From positions 1,665,047-1,682,181 of the forward strand of contig FN649727.1 in the NCBI GenBank assembly GCA_000310025.1: 17,135 nucleotides of DNA, read 5' to 3'. The notes under the pieces are model-generated. The model was not told where the DNA came from and searched no databases. It was given only the letters and a program-made list of their open reading frames with translations. The DNA comes from Ectocarpus siliculosus (lineage: Eukaryota > Sar > Phaeophyceae > Ectocarpales > Ectocarpaceae). Position 1 is the stretch's first letter. Each line of letters opens with the position of its first letter. A program made the translations under genes and the position numbers. Shown piece by piece: positions 1 to 9,100 of this stretch.

Positions 1-988
1 GTGGAGGGGGTGGAAGAGGAGCACATCAAGGAGGCCGCCGAGGTCACCAAAGGCTTTTCCGGCAAGTGTGCTTTCTTTTATCTTCTTGCGTGCATCTCTT
101 GTTTGATTGTTGCTTCTTCAAGCTGCGGCTGGCTATTTTGAAGTCGATACTACCTTTTGTATTCGAGCTTCTGCCATGCGTGTGTACGATACCAACAAGG
201 CGCGAACGCCACCTACACGGCGGCGGTGATGCATGCTTTTATCTTCTAGTTTTCGTTGCGCCATCTACATAGCTCTCATTTGGAATCGAGACGGCGTTTA
301 AGGGGGGCAGCGTACAGAATGGACAGCAAATGAACGGGTGCCGCGCATGTGTGGCACAAACGCGGCATCCCGCGTGGTTTGAGTTCCATGAAAGGGAGTA
401 AGCTAATTTCATCCGTGCTGTCTCGGCTCTTCCCTGCAGGGCGTGAGCTCTCGAAGCTGGCGATTGCGTGGCAGGCGGCTGCGTTCGGCAGCGACCCGGC
501 CGTGTTCACGCCGGAACTCATGGCATCTGTAACTGACACGTTCCTAGAACAAAAGGTGATGCATGTGTCCGTAGAACGTTTTGCAAGTGTCTTTCGTTGT
601 GCCATCAGGGCGAGATTTTTACGCTGTTGGTGTTTCAACTGCAATTGTTGCGGTTGCGGAGTTTGCTGCCATCATCGGTTTCGTTGTAAAACCAAAACCA
701 TCTTGTAAATTGTCTTTGTACCGATGCTTGTTGCCACCCTGTATGTGCGAGCGCGGAGTGATGACTACTGTGTGATACGTTTTTGCTTGCATGTCGTTTC
801 GCTACGCAATGACAGCGTGCTAGCACTCACCCCCCCGCGCGCGCGCCCTCCAATGCCCCTCTGCTCTACGCCAGGCTATCAAAACAAAGTGGGACATTGC
901 AGCAGCAGCAAGCTTCGGAGAAGAGAGCGGTTCCTCCGCACGACCGGGGTTCCCTCAAAATGGAGCTGGCTTGCCTCAGATGGCGTAG
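1..988 (+). CDS. ATAD3: ATAD3-like AAA+ ATPase, C-terminal end (partial at 5')
   Basis: These are the last three exons of an AAA+ ATPase of the ATAD3 family, which acts at the mitochondrial inner membrane in nucleoid and cristae organisation (family knowledge). Exons are 1-61 (starts before the window), 440-555 and 875-988, giving 96 codons and then TAG at 986-988. The join across 61/440 restores the block GFSGRELSKLAIAWQAAAFG, matching the end of the ATAD3 AAA domain, where the Arg after GFSG is the sensor-2 position. The second exon ends FLEQK. The third continues AIKTKWDIAAAASF and finishes in a low-complexity Gly/Ser/Pro/Gln tail. The first visible intron (62-439) needs a GC donor (GCAAGT); a GT donor nearby would break the conserved GFSGRE. 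The second intron (556-874) is GT-AG, phase 0. The Walker motifs lie upstream of the window. Family assignment is firm; the final exon is less certain because this tail is variable in the family. Confidence 0.82.
62..439 (+). other. GC-AG intron of the ATAD3-like gene
   Basis: This intron starts GCAAGTGTG and ends CCCTGCAG. The GC donor at 62-63 is the only nearby choice that keeps the frame and yields the conserved GFSG-R-E-L junction (TCC G | GG CGT GAG). Splicing at the GT at 66 runs into a stop in the next exon, and the GT at 68 would insert Lys-Trp into a conserved motif. GCAAGT is the usual donor context of GC-AG introns in other eukaryotes. No gene is seen inside. Confidence 0.75.
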
Positions 989-2330
989 ATTTCGATTTCG
1001 TCTTCCTCAGTATTGTAAAGAGAGAAAGGCTTTTGCAAGCCGGATGCCCGCATATCGGTCCTCGTTCTCATTTTTCCTTTCTCCTTGACAAATGCGAGTC
1101 TCGGACGTACCGCAGGCGGGTTGTCACGTCCTCGGTGTTGGATGTTATTTTATCGGTCCGCCCTTTTCGAAGTCAAGATTCGATTGATCTTGGATCGATC
1201 GATTGGTGAACATTACGTATGCAGCCCCAAGCGAGTGCTGCTGAAGGTTGCGTAAGATACGACACCCCCTGGACCGATTCTCAAAGCTCGACGACGACGA
1301 GGATATCACAATCAAATGATGTGTTTTCGGGAGGCTTTCAACGAGGCGGCTCCAGCGCGATTTTCGACCATATCACGGTTTTTTCTGCCAAAGACTGGAG
1401 CTTTGACAATCGGTGCCAGCGGTTGTGGTATCTTAGCATCTTATGCAACCGGCGGTAGTCTACTTTCGAAGGGCGGCTGACTTGCCTTGTTTCCTGTGCG
1501 TCTGTGCCAGTGCGCACGACACCACCGGCTTTACCGCCTCCCAAAGATACTGGCACACTTGTGTCACATACGGTCGCATGTACACACCTGATGTCAGTTT
1601 GTTGGGAAACTCTGCTCGATCGGAGGTTACATAGTCTATAGTGTTGCGGACGGCGGGATACGTTCCACTCCGCACAGCGGTGCTGTTCGTGAGTATTCTT
1701 TATCAACATACATAGGTTTCGAGCAGTTATTTCGGGTGGCTCTGGCGTTTCCTCCCAAATATATACATGAGGAGGACGATAAAAACCAGGAATCACTGTA
1801 AGCGTGGAGTAAAGGTCGCACCAGGCACTCAGGTGGCTCCATATTCCGCCGTCACTCCTGTTAGCATTCTTCGTTCTTGTTCGACGTTCACCAACAAGGA
1901 CGCCGGGAATCTGTGCCGTAAGACACAACCAACAGGAGCTACAGCAGTAATCAAGTGCCATGCATTTTCTCGCCCTCTCTCGTCCAGAAATCTCGTCTCG
2001 AACGTCTCGACAAGAAGCGCAGACAGGCAAGAGTGACCAAGTAGACTATTACACATATTGCTGCCGTGGATGCACGTGCACACTACAGCAGTGCATGCAA
2101 GCTGATGATGATGCATTTTCCCAGCGTACTTCCCTCTCTCTGCCTCCACCTCTGTATACCTCTCTTGTAGCAGGCTGGATGAGTACATCAACTCAAAATT
2201 GACCTGGTGCCAAGACACGACGCAATCAGCTGCTCGCCGCACGTGCAAAACACCTCGCGTGACTCGGGAACAAAGCCAGCCGACCTCGTTTGTAGCTATC
2301 TTTGTAGAATGTGATATCATCTACGATGAA
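989..2330. other. Intergenic stretch: ATAD3 3' UTR and distal chlH upstream DNA
   Basis: This stretch has no convincing coding region on the plus strand. Its proximal part must hold the 3' UTR of the ATAD3-like gene, but I see no clear polyadenylation hexamer. A minus-strand open frame of 230 codons spans 1338-2030; it resembles no family I know and lacks the C/G-rich third positions of the real exons here. Two CACGTG motifs lie at 2073-2078 (inside the palindrome TGCACGTGCA) and 2240-2245. Confidence 0.6.
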
Positions 2331-2390
2331 TGACGTCAGATGCAAATCTCCGAACTATCCTCCTCAACATTATTGGAGGTAGACCACGTG
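2331..2390. promoter_or_regulatory. bZIP/bHLH-type motif pair upstream of chlH
   Basis: A perfect TGACGTCA palindrome (2331-2338) and a CACGTG G-box (2385-2390) lie within 60 bases of each other, about 130 to 170 bases upstream of the candidate start-site region. TGACGT is the core bound by bZIP proteins, including the stramenopile blue-light receptors called aureochromes. CACGTG is the classic G-box core. Light control of chlH through these sites is inference; short motifs like these also arise by chance, and CACGTG occurs elsewhere in the window, for example at 3931-3936 in intron 1. Confidence 0.35.
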
Positions 2391-2467
2391 AAAAAACAAA
2401 ATCTAGCACTTCCATGATTTCGACGCCACCTCAGCTGAGAGAGAAAAGTAGAGACTAGTAGAGCGGG

Positions 2468-2510
2468 AATATAGCGCGGTCGCCCTTTTGCGCCGTCTCT
2501 CTCACTTACA
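2468..2510 (+). promoter_or_regulatory. Candidate chlH core promoter
   Basis: A TATA-like AATATAG (2468-2474) is followed about 30 bases later by the pyrimidine-rich GTCTCTCTCACTTAC, which would suit an initiator near 2495-2505. Spacing fits a TATA and initiator pair. If the strong donor-like GTGAGA at 2526 and the acceptor-like TCTCTTCGCAG ending at 2726 are used, the 5' UTR also contains an intron of about 200 bases. This rests on motif and spacing only. Confidence 0.3.
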
Positions 2511-2910
2511 AAACATCATCGGAAGGTGAGACGAACATGAGGAAAGATTTGAACTGTTGTTCAGCAGTGCGGTCGCTCATATGTGCACACACCGGTAGAG
2601 GTGGAGCTCCAACGTATGCATGTCAGCAGTATGAGCCGCCATCTGAATGCAGAATGCGAGAGGGAGATTTCCGTAGCATGTGTGCGATCGATCAAACAGC
2701 TATTTAGCTCTCTCGTCTCTTCGCAGACAACACCGACTCGCGCACGCTGACCTCGCACTCCTTCCCACTGCTGCGCCTGTGCTCCCCCTTTGCCGTCGCT
2801 GTTGCTCTCTCTCCTCTCCTTGGCGCTCTTTCGCCGACAATCCGCCCACACGTGTCTGCCGCTCGCTATTGCTGTACAGGCCTCACACGCCGCTCGAAAA
2901 ACATTCCACA

Positions 2911-3180
2911 ATGGCCAAGGGACAGGGCAAGAGGCAGCGCAACAGAGGCCAGCAGGCCAAGATGCTGCAGGCCGTCCTCGTTGGCGCGGCCATGGGGTCC
3001 ACCACGGCGTTCGTTCCTTCCGTGAGACCAAACCTCGGCTCCGCCGCCGCCGCGACCTCCTCGGTGGCACCCGGCGCCGCCACCGTGCGAGCCATGGACA
3101 GCTGGGCCAAGGTGGCCGCCCCGCGCAGGAGCTCGAGGTCGAGGGCGGTGGAGGCCCACGGCCTGCAGATGGTCTCGGCG
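2911..3180 (+). other. Bipartite plastid-targeting presequence of ChlH
   Basis: Residues 1-17 are basic and hydrophilic. Residues 18-33 ([16 protein letters not shown]) look like a short signal-peptide core, followed by F34-V35-P36. A hydrophobic signal peptide with cleavage just before Phe, then an Ala/Ser/Arg-rich stretch, is the ASAFAP-type layout used by stramenopiles to cross the four membranes of their plastid. The mature protein probably starts shortly before the conserved region near residue 95 ([16 protein letters not shown]). The exact stromal cleavage site is not visible. Met18 could be an alternative start giving a more typical short n-region. Confidence 0.75.
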
Positions 3181-6100
3181 GGGATCGAGAAGGGTATGTT
3201 CACGACGTCCAACCCGGACGACCGGCGGGTGCTGCCCGAGACGAGGGATGGCAAGGCCTACTTCAAGGTTAGTTGGTTTTTGGGTTCAGGAGGGACAGAC
3301 GGCTTCGAGCGAGAGCTCGTTGGAAATTTTGCGGCATGACACACCGCACCCCCTGACATTTTGGTGTTGGGGCTTGTTTGCGGCGATGAGCATCTTGAGA
3401 TAAGTTGGTAGTGCTGCGGATTGGAGCCACGTAGCCAGAGCCGTTGGCACTTACGCTGCGGTGTGGCGAGTCGTCGTGATCGCACACTCATCTCTTCCAG
3501 CACACCCAAATGCTGTGTCATGTTTTTTTTCTTTTGTGTTTTTTTGTTGTCTTGACGAAAGAGCGCTGCTCATTTCTTCAGTGTAAATGTGTGCCAACAG
3601 ATCTTGTTGCATGCGCGCACGTTTCTTGAAGAGCATCCTTTTTGCGATCATTATCGTCCGCCCAATTTTCTCAACCAGCTGCTCGACTGCCACGAGCATG
3701 AGCGAAACCACGTTTTTTATCCAACCGTCCGTGAGGTTGCCCAGCGCAGCGTCTCGACGCAGATTCCAGGCACAGACATACAAAGTAAGGATGAGTCAGA
3801 CACACCAAAGGACCCCAAAGAACGGAAAGTATTTACTTTTTTCATGATTTGCCAATCCATTTTTCTCGTGTACTCTTGTACAACAATACAATGCTCCCTC
3901 AGCAAACTCCTGCTGCTGCGATACCATCTGCACGTGCTCTTCACGAGCGTACACCTCCTTCACAAAAACGGAGTCTCGGGTGTGCGCTTTTCGCCTCGCC
4001 AGGTTCGGTGAATCGCACAAATGAAGCGGCCGTGTGCTTTCGTTCTCTAGGTCGCTGGTTGGGCCAAGTATGTCACAACATGACGTGTCTCGACGCACAC
4101 TATCCGTTCGCATACTCCGAAGGGTTTAAGGCTTTTGTCCCAATGTCGGGTTACAATCTTCCCCGCGTGTTCTCATGCTGAGACCGTCTGCGCAGCAGTA
4201 TTATCTACTGGAATACAACATTAGTTCTCTACACCGAGCTGTGGTAGTGTGTTGGCTGCTTTGTAACACGTTGTTGTCCAGGCTGTTTGTAGTGTCGTCG
4301 CAAATAGTCGCCACCAATGCGGCGTGTTTTTCGCATCGACAGGGTTTGCAACATGTCCGATGGGGCTTCCGCGCCTCCCGTTTAATTGATTATTTCACGG
4401 ACCCAATGCTGCTGTACTTGCATCGCGTCAGAGGCAAGGATAGCGAGTGTGGGCTACATTAGACTCCCATTCCAGCACGCCTCTCGGTGCACTGTAATAG
4501 TAACTGATTGCACCTCGAATGAGTCTGCTGTATTCCTACAAACTGGATGAATCGAATCACTGCTGTGGTTCGCCGGCGCGTGCGGACTACGATAGAGATC
4601 CTTCGCTCAGCCGACTAAAACGTTATTTATCGGTTAGAGGTAGATTACTTGCCAAATAGCGACTTCAAGAATGACCCGCGATTTCGCCTACATGTATTGA
4701 ACGCCACACCCTCCCAAAGAAGCGCTCCGATTTGCCCGATTGACTGAGCACGTCCATGATGTTGTGTGACATGTTGCCGGCCTCAAAACACCTTACTGGA
4801 TTCCCATGTACGACAGAGGCTCAAATCCTCCAACCATGTTTTTTCTCGGCAAGAAAGTTTAGTCGTCTTGATGTCATGATTCCAGTCCATCGAGGTTTGC
4901 CAGCTCATCACTAGGTTGAACTGAGCGCTCCGGAGCTCGAAAAAACGTGCCTCCTGTTGCCGGACTTTCGCGACATCATCGATGCCGCGGTCACTTGCCG
5001 TAGTGCCTTTTGACAAAGAACCTCGCAAATGCCGCGCTTGTTTGCAGTGCGAGGGTGTGTGTGTGTTGCTGGGCAAAAGGCGGGTCACGTCGTTTATCTG
5101 GCCGGGATTCTTACGCCTGGGCATTTAACACCGAGCACCAAAGAATTTGTCGCAAGCTTCTTGCTGGAAGTAGTAGTAGCAAGTCTTGCCATTGCTGGAA
5201 CGCACGCATTGCAGCTCCCTCCCACGTGTCGTTGTTGTTGTTGGCTGGACTGACCGCTTTTCCTGACCGACGCGCCTATGCCCACGCGCTTGCATGCGAC
5301 CCACACCTCCTGAGAATAGCGGTCGTGCTGCGAGCGTGTCGGGTCTCTCCTGCTATGTACTTGTGGGCGGGTTGGTTACCGGACCCGGCCGCCAAACATG
5401 CCCCATCCATCCCTCTTCCAGCTCCAAACCACCGCCCACACCTCACGCCGCGCCCTCTGTCATGTATTAGTCACGTTTGTTGCATCCGACGGCCAATTCG
5501 TACGATACCCTCGTTGGACGGTGCGGATCACTCCTGCGGTAAATAAATGTGGTAGGTGACGTACGTGGTGCTGGAGTCCCAGTACCAGAGCTCCCTGACG
5601 AAGGCGTGCCAGCGCATCAACGAGAGCCGCGACGACGTTTGCGTGGAGTGCGTGGGCTACCTGCTCGAGGAGCTCCGCGACCCCAAGAACGTGGCCGCCT
5701 TCAAGAAGGACGTGGAGTCCTCCAACATCTTCATCGGGTCCCTCATCTTCGTGCAGGTGCGCGCGTTGCGGATAATTCTTCAGGTTTTGCCATTTGTCGT
5801 CAATAATGTGTTTTGCTGGATTGACTGTGGTATTTGCTGTACATTCGTAGGCCCATCAGCGGGTAGTATTGTAGCTGGTATACGGGGGGGGGGAAAGACT
5901 TGCTTGTTGTTAGTAGTGTGTGACATGTTTCAGGTCGAGGGCGGTTCTTGACGGACAACCACAGTTTTGACTAGGAATACTTGCATTCCGCAAGGTGGCG
6001 TTCTCCCGTGGCAACCTGACGTCCGTGTATGACGCCTACTACCGCCGCTGCCACTCAAGTGTACGAATCCACAAAAAAGAATAAACCTCATCGATGTCTT

Positions 6101-9100
6101 TTTGGGTGCCTTGTTCCAAGCGACGGGAGAGTATTCAGTGTGCATTTTTACATCCCCGTAGTGGCACTCAGCCGGCGGTTTGTCGGCTTGGAAAGGGTGG
6201 GCCGGTGACACGGCGTGCAGGGTTACGTTTTTTTTTTTTGGCTAACAACCCTGCGCGTCATGACACACGGGAGGCAAATGTCGGTTCGTCACGAACACCC
6301 GCCCCGTCCGACCTCCACGCTTGTGGCGACGTCAGCATGGAACGTACACGACACAGAACATCCATCACGTCTCTCCAAGATACACCTGGGGGTGTCTCGC
6401 GATAGGTGGAATAACGCCGGGAAGAAATCCCAAGCAGGGACGGATTTTGGTGGGCGCGGGTACAAGCTCAGCACCCAGCTCCGAGAGAGTGGTATCTTGT
6501 TCCCTCAACAGTCCATCGTGTATGATGCGGGGGCACGGGCTCAACACCAAGCTCCCGAGTATCTCAATTGCCACAGCAATCAATCTTAATCTTGTATGTG
6601 AGCCGCGTCCGTCTTCACGATAAAAACTCCGACCAATCGCTGCTGCTCCGTTCTCCCAGGAGCTCGCCGAGGAGGTGCAGAAGGTGGTGGAGCCCCTGCG
6701 GGACCAGCTGGACGCTGTGGTTGTGTTCCCTTCCATGCCCGAGGTCATGCGCCTCAACAAGGTCGGGTCCTTCACCATGCAGAACCTCGGACAGAGCAAG
6801 TCGGTCGTGTCGGACTTCATGAAGAAGAAGAAGAAGGTGCGAGAGGAGCGGGGAAAGGAAGGGAGGAAGGAGGACGTGGGTGCTGACAGTGTCCACGTTT
6901 TTCGCACCCGCCGCCCGTCGTCGCAGAACGTTGCGGTCGGACACGAGGAGCTAAAAGTGTAGTCCGGGTTGTGAAGGTTGGCGAAACAGCCTGGGCTGGG
7001 CGTGCGGAGAATCGGTAAATCCCTCGTTCGCAACCCGAAAGGCGTGCGTAACTGGTCGTCGATTCTGCCATGTCCTTGGCGGTTCTGATGTGTTTCTCCA
7101 AGCCAACGGTGCGAGCGTGGTTGCAACGTACCTGGCTTATTTACCTCCCTCTTCTCGCCTGATTTTTTTGCTGTCTTTTCGTTCGGGATGACGCGTGGTG
7201 GATGGATTTTTGTTCTCGCCGACGACGCGATAGGAGGACGGGTCTTCGTTCGAGGAGGGCATGCTCAAGCTCCTCCGCACCCTCCCCAAGGTGCTCAAGT
7301 ACCTGCCTTCGGACAAGGCCAAGGACGCCCGGAACTTCATGATGTCCTTCCAGGTAACGCACCTGGGGAAGGCTTGCGCGTCCACGCTCGCACGACCGAG
7401 ATGTGCTGCTGTAGCTGTTGTCCCCACGATTTTTTGGGAAGTGTCAAGAGCAACGGATATTTTTTGTGGAGGCCATCCCTGACGAGAGGGCAAGAAGGTT
7501 TCGCCGGGTAGGTTTTGTAGCTGTTGTTGGGTCCCCGCAGTCAACTCCATGCCCCTCCGGGCAAATTGTACGGTACAATCTGGTAGACCGCGGAATCACT
7601 TGCGCTAAGGTATCGAAGACTTGGAAAGGCATGTGCTTCGTCCGCGCGCGTTGTGTGCCTGCTTTGAACTCCGCCCCTACTTCCCACATGCACACGGCGG
7701 TGTTGTTGTCTCGTGATTGCTGTTGCATGTTCCTCTTACTGGCTGTGCGTGCGTGGCGCTACTTTAGTACTGGCTGGGTGGCTCCCCCGAGAACGTGGAG
7801 AGCCTGCTGCTGACCCTGGCCAAATCCTACGTGCCGGAGGTGAGGGAGATGGACACCGTCAAGGAGAAGGATATCGCCGAGCCCGTGCTCCTCCCCGACA
7901 AGGGCATCTGGCACCCCGTCGCGGACAAGGTGTTCGAGAACGCCGACGAGTACCTCTCCTGGTACAACAAGGTATGCATAATTCATGCGTCTCTGATTCA
8001 TGGATTAATGGCCAAGTCTCTTTGCTGCCGAAACTTGACGCCTTTTACTCTGACGCTAACGCGGTACTACATCTGGGAGCGTTGGTTTTGACGCCATTGG
8101 AGGCGACGGGGGGTGTTGCTGATTGTGATGGAACAGTATTTCGGTCACGATCGAAGGCATGCATGCCCGTTCTTCAACGGTGCGCCGTGCGCATGATTTT
8201 TTTTGTTTTTTGTCTGATTGTATACAAAACCTGTGACGTTTTGTTTGGCTGTCTTCGTTTTTGCTGCCAGGAACACGCCCCGGCGGCCGGGATCAAGCCC
8301 GAGGCCCCCGTGGTCGGCCTGGTGCTGCAGAAGAGCCACATCAATACCAAGGACGAGTGCCACTACGTCGCTCTCGTCGCCGAACTCGAGGCTCGCGGCG
8401 CAAAGGTGAAGAAAGTGTTCCCGTTTTTTTGACCCGGCCGGCGTTGGGTTTCCAGTACGACTCTACTGCTTTGATTGACGGTTAATCCGGTTTCTTGGCG
8501 TGCTTGTGTGCGCGGCGTTCGCGCCTGATGACTGCTCGGGTTACAAGGCGGCAAAACGGTTGTAGCTCGCTTCGTTCTGTTCCGTCTCGTCAGATGAGCA
8601 AGACGTTGTGTTGTACTACGCTCACGTGCTACTGTCGAATGTTTTTTTTTTTTTTTGTGTTGACTCACACCGGCGACGACGATTGCGTTCCCCCCCCGCA
8701 GGTGATGACTCTCTACACCGGTGGGCTGGACTTCTCCGGCCCCGTGGAGGAGTACTTCATCTCCAACGGCAAGTCCGTCGTCGACACCTGCATCAACCTG
8801 ACCGGATTCGCGCTCGTCGGGGGGCCCGCCAGCCAGGACCACGCCAAGGCGGTGTCCACGCTGGAGAAGCTCAACGTGCCGTACCTGTGCACCGTGCCTC
8901 TGGTGTTCCAGTCGTTCGAGGAGTGGCAGGCGTCCGAGCTCGGCCTGCACCCCATCCAAGTCGCCCTGCAGGTATCCACCAAGGCTCTTGTGCACGCATA
9001 AACGGCCATTTTTAATTTTTCTGTAACTCTTTTTCTTTTTTGCGGGGAGGGGTACACGAGGCTGCTCGTGTCAAGATATGGTGTTTGTTTTAAGGGCGAA

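Noticed and set aside
349-708. Plus-strand open frame reading through the second ATAD3 donor
   Set aside because: Read-through past 555 gives a Cys-rich tail unlike ATAD3. Splicing to 875 gives a plausible hydrophilic end with a stop at 988.
1179-1206. Repeated GATC/CGATCGAT-rich stretch
   Set aside because: It is too short and simple to support a functional or mobile-element call.
6365-7126. A 253-codon minus-strand open frame across chlH exon 3
   Set aside because: It runs antisense through exon 3 and both flanking introns, contains a homopolymeric Phe run from the AAG repeat, and matches nothing recognisable.
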